The notes under the pieces are model-generated. The model saw only the letters and a program-made list of their open reading frames with translations, did not search any database and was not told the origin of the DNA. From positions 1 through 64,000 of the forward strand of contig WRFR01000006.1 in assembly GCA_009778715.1 (NCBI GenBank): 64,000 nucleotides of DNA, in the 5' to 3' direction. Origin of the DNA: Coriobacteriia bacterium. Its GTDB lineage: Bacteria > Actinomycetota > Coriobacteriia > WRKU01 > WQUG01. A program made the position numbers and the translations under genes. Below, in pieces: positions 33,957-42,403 of the stretch. How positions within the stretch are numbered: position 1 is the first letter of the stretch; the number at the start of each line of letters is the position of its first letter.

Positions 33957-36527
33957 GTGAAGCTCATTATTACAGAAAAGAACATCGCCGCGCGCCGGAT
34001 CGCCGAGATACTGGCGGAGGGCAAATCCAAATCAGACAAAGTCTATACCACCCCGATCTACCGCTTTACGTGGCAGGGCGATGACTGTATATGCGTTGGT
34101 TTGGCTGGTCATATCTTGAAAGTTGACTTCCCGGTGGAACTTACCTATGTGGCGAAGAAGAAAGCCTGGGAGGCGGTTACTTCAGAAGGTGAGATCATCA
34201 GCGCTCATCTGCCCGCCGACCTGCCAACGCCGCCCTGGGAGAAGACCCGGAAGCCTTTCTCGAAGACAGGACTTGCGCTGGAGACCTGGAAGATCGAAGC
34301 GCTTCCTTATCTGACGTGGGCGCCAGTCCTCAAGCTTCCGGACAAGCGAGACCTGATCCGCTCGTTGAAGAATCTTGCGAAGAAAGCTGACGAGATCGTC
34401 ATTGCGACCGACTTCGATCGTGAGGGGGAACTGATTGGTTCGGACGCCTCGGGAGTGGTGCGTGAGGTGAACGCGAAGGCCAGGATTTGGCGGGCACGTT
34501 ACTCAGCGCTGACTAAAGGCGAGGTGACGCGCGCTTTTGACGAGCTAACAACGGTCGACGACGATCTGGCGCAGGCAGGCGAGGCGCGTCAGGACATCGA
34601 TCTGATCTGGGGCGCCGTGTTGACGCGCTACCTGACGAAAGTCCGCTTTTCCGGCTTGGGCAAAACCAGAAGCGCCGGGCGCGTGCAGACGCCGACCTTA
34701 AAGCTCATCGTTGACAAAGAAGCCGAGCGCGACGCCTTTACTCCCGAGGATTACTGGGTGGTTTCTGCTGAATTGCAGACTCGGGCAGGCGAGGCCTTCA
34801 CCGCGCGCCATATTCAGGACCACTTCAAAGAGGGCGAGGCGGCTGCGGCGGCAGTCAGCGCGGTCCGCGAAGCGATCGCGACAAATACACCGGCCCGCGT
34901 AACCGAGCTCGAGCAAAAGGAGCGCGTCGTCAAGCCGCCCGTACCTTTCAACACCACCACGCTCATGGCGGTCGCCGCGGGCGAAGGGCTCTCGCCCACA
35001 CGTACGATGCGCCTGGCAGAATCGCTCTATATGAGCGGCCTTATCAGCTACCCGCGCGTGGACAATACGGTCTATCCGGCGTCGCTTGACCTGGCCGGTA
35101 GCCTGCGCAAGCTTGCCCAGGTGCCCGAGCTGGCAGAGCATGCCAATGCGCTCCTTGCCCAGGGCGCGCTGAAGCCCACGCGGGGAAAGATGGAGACCAC
35201 AGACCATCCTCCCATCCATCCGACCGATACCGCGGTTCGCTCAAAACTACGTGATGACGAGTGGAAGCTCTACAACCTGATCGCGCGGCGTTTCATGGCG
35301 ACGCTTTCTGTGGCGGCGGTCTACCGCGACCAGAAGGCCAGCTTCGACGTGGCGGGAGAGATGTTCTTCGCCAAGGGCCAGACCCTCGTGAAGCCAGGTT
35401 TCCGGGCGTTTTATCCCTACGGGGCAAAAAAGGAGGACTACCTTCCGGCGCTCGAGCGCGGCGATGAGCTCAAGGTCTTAGACTGTTCAAGTGACCAGCG
35501 CCAGACCAAGCCTCCCGCACGTTACAGCGAGGGTGGCATCATCACGACGATGGAGAAGCTCGGCCTGGGGACCAAGGCGACGCGCGCCGATGCGGTGCAA
35601 CGCCTGGTCGACCGTGCCTATGTGCAGATCGAGAACAAATCCCTGAAGCCGACCCAGCTGGGCCGGGCGGTCATCGATGCGCTCTCGCGCTTTGCCGCGC
35701 ACATCACGTCGCCAGACATGACCGCGCAATTGGAAGGCGAGATGGACGCGATCGCCAGCGGCGTGCGCGCGCGCCGCGACGTGGTGACCCACTCACGTGA
35801 GCTGCTTGCGGGCAGCATGAAAACCCTGCTTGAGAAGACCGATGAAGTGAGCGAGATGCTCAAGGATGCGAGCCACGCTGACTCAGTCATCGGGACCTGC
35901 CCCAAGTGTGGCAAGGACATCGTAGTGCGCAGCAACATGAAGACGCGTGGGCAGTTCGCGGGCTGCAGTGGCTGGAACGCCGAGGGCACGGGCTGTGACG
36001 TGAGCTATCCGTTGCCGGAGGGCAAGATTGAACCGCTGGAGGGGGCATGCCCGGCCTGCGGGGCGCCACGGGTACGCATCATACAGTTTCGCCGCAAGCC
36101 GGTCGAGCGTTGCCTGAACCCCGCGTGTTCGACCAATTATGAGGCGCCGATCGACCTGGGAGCTTGCCCGACTTGCGCTGCTGCGGGAAAGGTTGGCCGC
36201 ATCATCGGGCAGCGCAATCCGCGCTCCCTGAAGCGCTACGCGCGCTGTACCAACTACGAGGAGTGCCAGACGAGCTACCCTCTGCCGCAAAACGGTGAGA
36301 TCAAGGCGACGGGCGAGTACTGCGAGGCCTGCGGCTCACCGGAGATCGTCGTGACGACGCGACGCGGCCCCTGGCGCATCTGCATCAACATGGATTGCCC
36401 TGCCAAAAAAGAGGCGGAGGCCAGGAAAGCCGAGCGGGCGGCAGCCGCGGCTGAGAATAAGGCGGCAGGCAAGAAGCCTGCGGCGAAAAAGGCGGCGCCC
36501 AAGAAGAAGGCCGCGGTAAAGAAATAA
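33957..36527 (+). CDS. topA: DNA topoisomerase I (type IA), archaeal-like core with four zinc fingers
   Basis: The GTG at 33957 follows AAGGAGG, giving 856 residues. The TOPRIM part opens KLIITEKNIAARRIAEIL and has ATDFDREGELIG (~155). The active-site segment is SLYMSGLISYPRVDNTVYP, with the catalytic Tyr near 365. These motifs resemble archaeal TopA more than the usual bacterial form (ATDPDREGEAI, ITYMRTDS). Four CxxC zinc ribbons follow, beginning CPKC, CPAC, CPTC and CEAC. The end is a Lys/Ala tail (KPAAKKAAPKKKAAVKK). The enzyme relaxes negative supercoils. It heads a run with mdh and the fumarase alpha gene. Confidence 0.93.
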   Translation: MKLIITEKNIAARRIAEILAEGKSKSDKVYTTPIYRFTWQGDDCICVGLAGHILKVDFPVELTYVAKKKAWEAVTSEGEIISAHLPADLPTPPWEKTRKPFSKTGLALETWKIEALPYLTWAPVLKLPDKRDLIRSLKNLAKKADEIVIATDFDREGELIGSDASGVVREVNAKARIWRARYSALTKGEVTRAFDELTTVDDDLAQAGEARQDIDLIWGAVLTRYLTKVRFSGLGKTRSAGRVQTPTLKLIVDKEAERDAFTPEDYWVVSAELQTRAGEAFTARHIQDHFKEGEAAAAAVSAVREAIATNTPARVTELEQKERVVKPPVPFNTTTLMAVAAGEGLSPTRTMRLAESLYMSGLISYPRVDNTVYPASLDLAGSLRKLAQVPELAEHANALLAQGALKPTRGKMETTDHPPIHPTDTAVRSKLRDDEWKLYNLIARRFMATLSVAAVYRDQKASFDVAGEMFFAKGQTLVKPGFRAFYPYGAKKEDYLPALERGDELKVLDCSSDQRQTKPPARYSEGGIITTMEKLGLGTKATRADAVQRLVDRAYVQIENKSLKPTQLGRAVIDALSRFAAHITSPDMTAQLEGEMDAIASGVRARRDVVTHSRELLAGSMKTLLEKTDEVSEMLKDASHADSVIGTCPKCGKDIVVRSNMKTRGQFAGCSGWNAEGTGCDVSYPLPEGKIEPLEGACPACGAPRVRIIQFRRKPVERCLNPACSTNYEAPIDLGACPTCAAAGKVGRIIGQRNPRSLKRYARCTNYEECQTSYPLPQNGEIKATGEYCEACGSPEIVVTTRRGPWRICINMDCPAKKEAEARKAERAAAAAENKAAGKKPAAKKAAPKKKAAVKK

Positions 36528-36541
36528 GTGAGGGACAGATC

Positions 36542-37480
36542 ATGAGCAGGACATCATCCAAGGTTACGATCGTCGGCGCCGGCTTTGTGGGCTCGACTGC
36601 CGCGCTGCGCTGTGCGCAGAAGGGTATCGACGAGGTCGTGCTGATCGATGTGGCCGGCGGTATTGCACGGGGCAAAGCGCTCGACATGCGCCAGATGCGC
36701 GCGATCGACCAGTTTGAGTCGTGCGTAACGGGCACTGATGACTATGCAGAAACAGCGGGCTCTGACATTGTGGTCATCACGGCAGGCATCGCCCGCAAAC
36801 CGGGCATGCTGCGTGAAGAGCTGGTCTCCATCAACGGCGGCGTAGTCTCTGAGGTTATCGAGCGCGCCCGTGAGGCGTCTCCTGACGCGCTGTTCATGTG
36901 CGTGACCAATCCGCTTGATGTGATGACCTATCTGGCGCAGAAAAGGTCAGGCATCGCGCCAGAGCGCCTTTTTGGCATGGGTGGCGTGTTGGACAGCGCG
37001 CGCTTTGTCGCAAGCATCGCGGCGGAGCTTGATGTAGCGCTGGGCGAGGTCGACGGCCTGGTGATCGGCGCGCATGGCGAGGGCATGGTGCCCCTGATCG
37101 ACGAGGCGCGGGTGAGCGGTCGGCTGCTTCGTGAGGCAGCGACGCCCGCACAGATCGAGTCTATCGTTGAGCATACGGTAAACGGTGGCGCCGAGATCGT
37201 GAACTTCCTGCAGACAGGATCTGCCTACTTCGCGCCAGGCGCGGCGATCGCTCATATGGTCGAGGCTTGCCTGAAGAACTCAGGCGAGCTGATGTCGGTC
37301 TGCGCGTACCTGGATGGCCCCTATGGCCAGCATGACCTGTACATGAATGTGCCGGTTCGCCTGGGGCACGGCGGAGTGCGCGAGATCGTTGAGCTGGATA
37401 TCAGCGCGGAGGAGCGCGCAGCGCTTGACGCCTCAGGCGCCAGCATAGCAACCCTGTTAACTGAGGCTGGCCTGCGCTGA
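36542..37480 (+). CDS. mdh: Malate dehydrogenase (LDH-like family)
   Basis: A 312-residue protein with the NAD motif VTIVGAGFVGSTAALR, VLIDVAGG, ITAGIARKPGMLREEL (active-site Arg residues), CVTNPLDVMTYL and the catalytic His in VIGAHGEGMVPL. It interconverts malate and oxaloacetate. The next gene, fumarase alpha, starts on the last base of this stop codon, so the two steps malate-fumarate are linked. Confidence 0.95.
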   Translation: MSRTSSKVTIVGAGFVGSTAALRCAQKGIDEVVLIDVAGGIARGKALDMRQMRAIDQFESCVTGTDDYAETAGSDIVVITAGIARKPGMLREELVSINGGVVSEVIERAREASPDALFMCVTNPLDVMTYLAQKRSGIAPERLFGMGGVLDSARFVASIAAELDVALGEVDGLVIGAHGEGMVPLIDEARVSGRLLREAATPAQIESIVEHTVNGGAEIVNFLQTGSAYFAPGAAIAHMVEACLKNSGELMSVCAYLDGPYGQHDLYMNVPVRLGHGGVREIVELDISAEERAALDASGASIATLLTEAGLR

Positions 37481-38355
37481 TGGCACGTGACAAAGTACCT
37501 GACCCTTTGTCATATCTTCAGGCAACTGACATCGCAACGCGCGCCGCGGAGCTGCTGACCCAAGCGGCGACCCAGCTGCGCCCAGATGTGCGCGGCGCAC
37601 TGACTGCTGCCCTGGCGCGCGAGCGCACGGAGCGCGGTCGCGCGGTGCTGAAGGCACTGCTGGATAACGACGAGATCGCGCGACGTGACGGGGTACCGAT
37701 CTGCCAGGATACGGGCACCACGTGGATCCGCCTTGAGCTGGCGGCAGGGAACTACGTTGCCGGAGACTTACAAGCAGCCTGCGACACATCCTGCGGCGAG
37801 GCCAGCCAACGCGCAGGCCTGCGCAACTCGCTCGTCTTCGATGCGTACGGCGATCGGCGCAATACCCAGACGAACACCCCGGTCTTCATCGATCTGGTGC
37901 AGACCACCGCGGAAGTGACCTGCCTGCACGTCATGCTGAAAGGCGCCGGTAGCGACAACGCCTCGCGTATCGTCATGCTCGACCCGGATTCCACGGACGA
38001 TGACATCGAGGCAGCAGTGCTGGCAGCAGTCAGGGAGAAAGCCTCGATGGCCTGCCCGCCGCTGATTATCGGCATCGGCATCGGGGGGACTTTTGACACG
38101 GTGGGCAAGCTGAGCAAACGCGCCCTGCTGCGCCCGCTGACCGCTGCGCCGTCCGAGCCCCGCGTCGCGGCGCTTCAGGAGCGCCTGTTGGCGGCGGTCA
38201 ACGCGACCGGCATCGGTCCGGCCGCACTCGGCGGCGACACGACCGCGCTGGCCGTCCAGATCCAGACGGCCCCCTGCCACATTGCGGCCAAGCCGCTCGC
38301 GATCAACCTCTGCTGCAACGCTCTGCGCTCCCAGACGATATCTTTTTCCGCCTAA
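37480..38355 (+). CDS. Class I fumarate hydratase, alpha subunit, with N-terminus partly encoded by a repeat element
   Basis: A 291-residue protein with the Fe-S ligand motif VPICQDTGTTWIRLE and later cysteines in MACPPLIIGIGIGGT and NLCCNALR. The family hydrates fumarate to malate with a [4Fe-4S] cluster. The ATG at 37480 overlaps the mdh stop (TGATG). Codons 4-11, DKVPDPLS, are one arm of the palindromic element, so the native N-terminus was probably replaced or extended. The beta subunit is at 40059, beyond an MFS gene. The family also includes tartrate dehydratase, but mdh next door favours fumarase. Confidence 0.9.
   Translation: MARDKVPDPLSYLQATDIATRAAELLTQAATQLRPDVRGALTAALARERTERGRAVLKALLDNDEIARRDGVPICQDTGTTWIRLELAAGNYVAGDLQAACDTSCGEASQRAGLRNSLVFDAYGDRRNTQTNTPVFIDLVQTTAEVTCLHVMLKGAGSDNASRIVMLDPDSTDDDIEAAVLAAVREKASMACPPLIIGIGIGGTFDTVGKLSKRALLRPLTAAPSEPRVAALQERLLAAVNATGIGPAALGGDTTALAVQIQTAPCHIAAKPLAINLCCNALRSQTISFSA
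37488..37512. repeat. Single arm of the palindromic element inside the start of the fumarase gene
   Basis: The 25 bases match one arm of the perfect element at 45475 exactly, with core AAAGTACCTGACCCTTTG. They begin eight bases after the ATG and are translated DKVPDPLS. The other arm is absent. Confidence 0.92.
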
Positions 38356-38371
38356 GCCACTCAGAGCGATC

Positions 38372-38395
38372 CGCATGGGCTTTAAGCCCAATGCG
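38372..38395 (+). repeat. Stem-loop with GGGCTT-AAGCCC core
   Basis: CGCA and GGGCTT pair with AAGCCC and TGCG, with a small bulge. It lies 16 bases after the fumarase alpha stop. There is no clear T-tract, so terminator function is doubtful. The same GGGCTT...AAGCCC core appears at 48145 and 48247, and a related GGGCT-AGCCC at 62572. The rest of the 196-base gap up to 38551 shows only a possible -10 box. Confidence 0.55.
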
Positions 38396-38539
38396 AATCA
38401 CCCTTCATGTCTTACGCAAAAAAATCTTATCGTCTGGCGCCAGCTGCGAACTCTAACGTTTCGTTCGCATTGCTCTGCTGAAGCATGTAGCCGCTCTGTT
38501 CTTTATGGGATGTCAGTTCTGCTGCTGAGGTCGATACGC

Positions 38540-38545
38540 TAAAAT
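38540..38545 (+). promoter_or_regulatory. Possible -10 box (TAAAAT) for the MFS gene
   Basis: TAAAAT ends six bases before the ATG at 38552, which would place the transcript start near the start codon. The -35 region is weak. An independent promoter would fit the idea that the MFS gene was inserted between fumarase subunit genes. Confidence 0.3.
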
Positions 38546-38551
38546 GGAACA

Positions 38552-40075
38552 ATGAGCGAAACGACTACGGTAGATACCGGGACCGAACAAGCAGTAGATC
38601 AGGCCTCCAGCCCTAAGGGTGGATTTGGGCGGCTTCTGCGTAATCCGGAGTTCGTGAAACTCTGGATCGCCCAGTTCGTCTCCGCCATGGGCGACTGGCT
38701 CATTATCGGCATTCTGATCCCGACAGTCACCAAACTTTCCGGCGGCTCAGCGATGGCGGTCGCAGGCATCCTGATCGTCAAGATCGTGCCGTCGCTCTTC
38801 CTTTCGCAGTTCACCGGGTCGCTGGTCGACCGCTTCAGCCGCAAAACGATCATGCTGGCGGCCGATGCGATACGTTTCATCCTGGTATTGTTTTTGCTGT
38901 TCACGAACTCACTGTTCGCGATCTATGCGGTCGTCCTGCTGATGGAGACCTTCTCGCTCTTCTTCTATCCGGCGCGCAACGCCCTGGTCCCGCACATCGT
39001 GCACGACCACGACGTCAGCCTGACCAACGGGTTCATGTACACGACCCAGCAGGTCGCGATGATCGTCGGTCTGGCGACTTCGGGCGCGATCATGGCCGGC
39101 TTCGACTGGCTGGTGCGCATGATCATCGCGCTTCCGCTCGGGACGCTCTATCATGCCTTCGTCCATTCGCTGACGCCGGTGCTTCTGGGCTCTAAGGCGG
39201 GCTACTTCGTCGACGCGCTCACCTTCGTGATTTCGGCGACCTGTATCGCGCTCATGCACATCGACGCGAAGCCGCCACGCGCGGGCGAGCCGATCTCGTT
39301 TAAGGTCATCGGCAAGGATGCGATCGACTCGCTGAAGTTCATGGTCCACTACGAGGAGCTGCGGGGGATACTGGTCTCGATGTTTATTGGCATCGTGGGC
39401 GGCGGCGCAGTGGTCGCCGTTGGCCTGAACTATATCGCGTCGCTTAACGGCCAGATGCCGCTTGCCAGCAACATCCTTTGGCTGCAGCGCTTCAGTGCGT
39501 CGCGCCAGATATTTATCCTGACGTTTTTGGCGATTGGAATGGCGGCGGGCGCGGTCATTGTGCCCCGGATCGAGAAGCGCCTGAATGCGCGCTATTTGTT
39601 CCCCTCGTCGCTTGCCGTGTTCGCCGTCGGCATGGTGGGGTTTGCGTTTACCGGGCGGCTGTTCATCGCGACTTTGTATGCTATCGGGGCCGGGGCCTGC
39701 ATCGCGCTGGTCTATGTGACGGGCACCAATTACATCATCCAGAACGTTTCTGACGACTTGCGGGGACGCGTATTCACCTCAATGGAGGCGGTGATCCGCA
39801 TCGCGCTGCTGGTCTCGATGATCGTGACCGCGCCCGCATCTGACTTCATCGGGAAGTTCCTGCGCAACTTCCTGAACAGCCATGGAATGACCACGGTCCT
39901 CGGTCTGCCACTCACGGGCGAGCGCCTGACGCTCCTCCTTTCCTCATTGATCGTGGGCTTTGCTGCCTGGTACGGCTTCAAAAAGCTGGTCTTTGAGGAA
40001 GGCCGCTCCCACCCAAAAGGAGTGGTGGTCGCCGGATCGACGACAGAGGACGCTACTGATGACGCGCCCCATTAA
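38552..40075 (+). CDS. Major facilitator superfamily transporter
   Basis: A 507-residue protein with about 12 membrane helices. The opening LLRNPEFVKLWIAQFVSAMGDWLIIG and the motif FTGSLVDRFSRKTIMLAADA (MFS loop 2-3) resemble MFS_3 exporters of the EntS/macrolide type. An extended central loop lies near residues 225-260. The substrate is unknown. It sits between the alpha and beta fumarase genes and overlaps the beta start by 17 bases. No clear ribosome site precedes the ATG. Confidence 0.88.
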   Translation: MSETTTVDTGTEQAVDQASSPKGGFGRLLRNPEFVKLWIAQFVSAMGDWLIIGILIPTVTKLSGGSAMAVAGILIVKIVPSLFLSQFTGSLVDRFSRKTIMLAADAIRFILVLFLLFTNSLFAIYAVVLLMETFSLFFYPARNALVPHIVHDHDVSLTNGFMYTTQQVAMIVGLATSGAIMAGFDWLVRMIIALPLGTLYHAFVHSLTPVLLGSKAGYFVDALTFVISATCIALMHIDAKPPRAGEPISFKVIGKDAIDSLKFMVHYEELRGILVSMFIGIVGGGAVVAVGLNYIASLNGQMPLASNILWLQRFSASRQIFILTFLAIGMAAGAVIVPRIEKRLNARYLFPSSLAVFAVGMVGFAFTGRLFIATLYAIGAGACIALVYVTGTNYIIQNVSDDLRGRVFTSMEAVIRIALLVSMIVTAPASDFIGKFLRNFLNSHGMTTVLGLPLTGERLTLLLSSLIVGFAAWYGFKKLVFEEGRSHPKGVVVAGSTTEDATDDAPH

Positions 40076-40601
40076 CCTCCCTTTTACTGAAGGCGACCTG
40101 CGCAGTCTGCGCGCCGGAGATGAGCTGCGTCTGAGCGGCCCGGCGTTCATGGTCCGTGACGCGACGTGTATGCGCTTGCTCCAGGAGGCCCGCTCGCAGC
40201 AGGCTCTGCCCTATGGGCTGTCCGCCAGCTTGCTCTGCTACATTGGGCCGACACCATCTGTCGCGGGACGCCCGCACGGCGCCGCAGGCCCCACGACGGC
40301 GCGGCGCATGGATCGCGCAACGATCGAGCTGGCGCGGTTCGGCGGCCTGGCAGCCACCTTTGGAAAAGGCGAGCGGAGCGAGGAGTTTCGCCAGGCGTGC
40401 GCAGGTCAGGGCATGGTCTATCTGGTAGGCATCGGGGGAGCGGCGGCACTGGCGGCCACTCATATCACCGCCAGCGAGGTCATTGCGTATCCTGAGTTGG
40501 GCCCCGAAGCGCTGCGGCGCATCGAGCTGGATGAGTTCCCGGCGTTTGTCGCCTACGACACCTGTGGCGGCGACTTATACCAGGAGGTGCGCGATGCCTG
40601 A
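40059..40601 (+). CDS. Class I fumarate hydratase, beta subunit
   Basis: The ATG at 40059 gives 180 residues and overlaps the MFS stop; GAGG lies upstream. Family motifs are GPAFMVRDATCMRL, CYIGPTPSV, GPTTARRMDRAT and GKGERSEEF, followed by ELDEFPAFVAYDTCGGDLY. It should form the active fumarase with the alpha subunit at 37480. Its start lies 1704 bases past the alpha stop, with the MFS gene in between. Confidence 0.9.
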   Translation: MTRPINLPFTEGDLRSLRAGDELRLSGPAFMVRDATCMRLLQEARSQQALPYGLSASLLCYIGPTPSVAGRPHGAAGPTTARRMDRATIELARFGGLAATFGKGERSEEFRQACAGQGMVYLVGIGGAAALAATHITASEVIAYPELGPEALRRIELDEFPAFVAYDTCGGDLYQEVRDA

Positions 40602-41304
40602 GCGGGAGCGGGAGCAGCAGCGGCAGCGGATACAGGAACGGCAGCGGCAGCGGGGAGTGTTTATCACCTTCGAAGGCGGCGAAGGCTGCGGCAAGTCCTC
40701 GCACATGGCCTGGCTCGCTGAGGTGCTGGAGTGCGCCGGGCACACGGTCCTTGCGGTGCGCGAGCCCGGATCCTCGCCGATCAATGAGGCGATCCGGGTC
40801 ATCCTGCTCAATCCAAAGAATACCGAGATGGCCCCGCTCACGGAGCTTCTGCTTTATGAAGCGGCGCGCGCCCAGCTGGTCGCAGAGACGGTGCGCCCGG
40901 CTCTTGAGGCGGGGCGTGTCGTGCTTTGTGACCGCTTCTTTGATTCCACAACGGCTTACCAGGGCTATGGCCGCGGCCTCGACCTTGGTCATATTGACAA
41001 CCTGAACCTGGTCGCGACCGGTGGGCTGATCCCCGACCGCACGCTCGTGCTTGATGTGCCGATCGAGATCGGCCTGTCACGCGCGTCAAAAGACCTGGAG
41101 CCTGATCGCCTTGAACGTGAGGATCGCGCGTTTCACGAGCGGGTCCATGAAGGCTTTCATGCGATCGCGGCCTCCCAGCCGGGTCGCGTGAGGCTGATCG
41201 ATACCAGCGGCACCAAGCAGGACACACGCGCCCATATCGCGCGCCAGCTCCAAGATATCCTGCCGGAGCTTGCCACGTGGACTGAGACCAGCGATGCTTG
41301 CTGA
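40594..41304 (+). CDS. tmk: Thymidylate kinase
   Basis: The ATG at 40594 follows AGGAGG and overlaps the previous stop, giving 236 residues. The P-loop is FEGGEGCGKSSH; the DR motif is CDRFFDSTTAYQGYGRG. It phosphorylates dTMP to dTDP. The first ~18 residues, EREREQQRQRIQERQRQR, form a low-complexity Gln/Arg extension not usual in the family, encoded by a short CAGCGG-type repeat. It overlaps the delta' gene. Confidence 0.93.
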   Translation: MPEREREQQRQRIQERQRQRGVFITFEGGEGCGKSSHMAWLAEVLECAGHTVLAVREPGSSPINEAIRVILLNPKNTEMAPLTELLLYEAARAQLVAETVRPALEAGRVVLCDRFFDSTTAYQGYGRGLDLGHIDNLNLVATGGLIPDRTLVLDVPIEIGLSRASKDLEPDRLEREDRAFHERVHEGFHAIAASQPGRVRLIDTSGTKQDTRAHIARQLQDILPELATWTETSDAC

Positions 41305-42403
41305 CCTCATCGGCCAGGAAGAGGCGACGACGCTGCTGAATGCGGCGCTCAGGATGCGGCGCCTGTCTCATGCCTACCTGTTTGTGGGCCCAGCAGGCCT
41401 GGGTAAACTGGATGCGGCGCGTGGCTTGGCGGCCGGGTTCCTCTGCGAGCGAGGAGGCTGTGGGACTTGCTCGATCTGCCAGCGCATCGCGCGCGACACC
41501 TACCCTGACTTCCGGATCCTTGAGCCTGACGGAGCAACCGGCTACCTGATCGACCAGGTCCGCGAGCTCACGCACGACGCGACGCGCGCTCCCCATGAGG
41601 GGACGCACAAGTTCTATGTCCTGTTGGGTGCAGACCAGCTGGGTGGCGCCGCTGCCAACGCCCTGCTCAAAACGCTTGAAGAGCCGCCTGAGGCGGTCAC
41701 GTTCATCCTGATCGCTCACAGCCTCACGTCCCTGTTGCCGACGGTGCTCTCCCGCTGCCAGGTCCTTCGCTTCAAGCCGCTGCCGACCGAGAAGATGGTC
41801 GAGATCATCTGCGCTCGAACGGGCGCTGATGCGAAAGGCGCGCGAATCTCTCTTGCGGCTACGGGCAGCGTGCTGGCCGATGCCTGCTCATTCTGGGACT
41901 CCCCAAAGCGCCGTGCGACTCGGGGCGAGGTGGTGCGCATCGTGCGCGACCTCGCAAGTTATGATGATCGTGAAGTGCTGGCAGCAGCGCTTGCGTTAGT
42001 GTCAAGCCTTGAGGGAGTGAATGCGGAACTCAAAAAGCAACAGGAAGCTGAGTTGGCGGCTCAGGCGGAATTGCTCAGCAAGGTCGCACGAACGCGGCTT
42101 GAGCAGTACAATAAGAAGAAGTTGACTGCTGCCACCCGCCGCTCTACCAGCGAGGTGTTTTCCGTTATCTCCGGGCTTTTGCGAGACGCTTTGGCGCAAC
42201 GCAACGGTGCGGCTGAGGTGATTTTGAACGTCGATGCGCTCGACTTCATCACCCGTATCGCGGCTTGCCTGACGCCTGATGCGGCGCGTCGTGGCCAAGA
42301 GGCGATCATGCGGGCTCGTCGGCAGTTAGGACAAAATGTTGGAGTGCAGCTGATCTTAGAGACGCTGCTATTTAGCCTACGTGAGGTGCTTACATGCCAG
42401 TAG
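41294..42403 (+). CDS. holB: DNA polymerase III delta' subunit
   Basis: The ATG at 41294 gives 369 residues. Motifs are MLADLIGQEEA, HAYLFVGPAGLGKLDAARGLA, a zinc-binding stretch CERGGCGTCSIC, ALLKTLEEPPEAVTFIL and LPTVLSRCQVLRF. The loop GLGKLD lacks the usual Thr/Ser after the Lys, which fits a clamp-loader subunit that does not hydrolyse ATP. The tmk-holB-ricT order is common in Gram-positive bacteria. Confidence 0.92.
   Translation: MLADLIGQEEATTLLNAALRMRRLSHAYLFVGPAGLGKLDAARGLAAGFLCERGGCGTCSICQRIARDTYPDFRILEPDGATGYLIDQVRELTHDATRAPHEGTHKFYVLLGADQLGGAAANALLKTLEEPPEAVTFILIAHSLTSLLPTVLSRCQVLRFKPLPTEKMVEIICARTGADAKGARISLAATGSVLADACSFWDSPKRRATRGEVVRIVRDLASYDDREVLAAALALVSSLEGVNAELKKQQEAELAAQAELLSKVARTRLEQYNKKKLTAATRRSTSEVFSVISGLLRDALAQRNGAAEVILNVDALDFITRIAACLTPDAARRGQEAIMRARRQLGQNVGVQLILETLLFSLREVLTCQ

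Noticed and set aside
40838-41719. 293-codon open frame on the minus strand
   Set aside because: It overlaps tmk and holB, both well supported, and its residues are Arg/Ser/Gly-rich as expected for a shadow.
41294-42403. Degenerate P-loop (GLGKLD) in holB as sign of a broken gene
   Set aside because: Clamp-loader delta' subunits commonly lack ATPase residues, so this is normal for the family.
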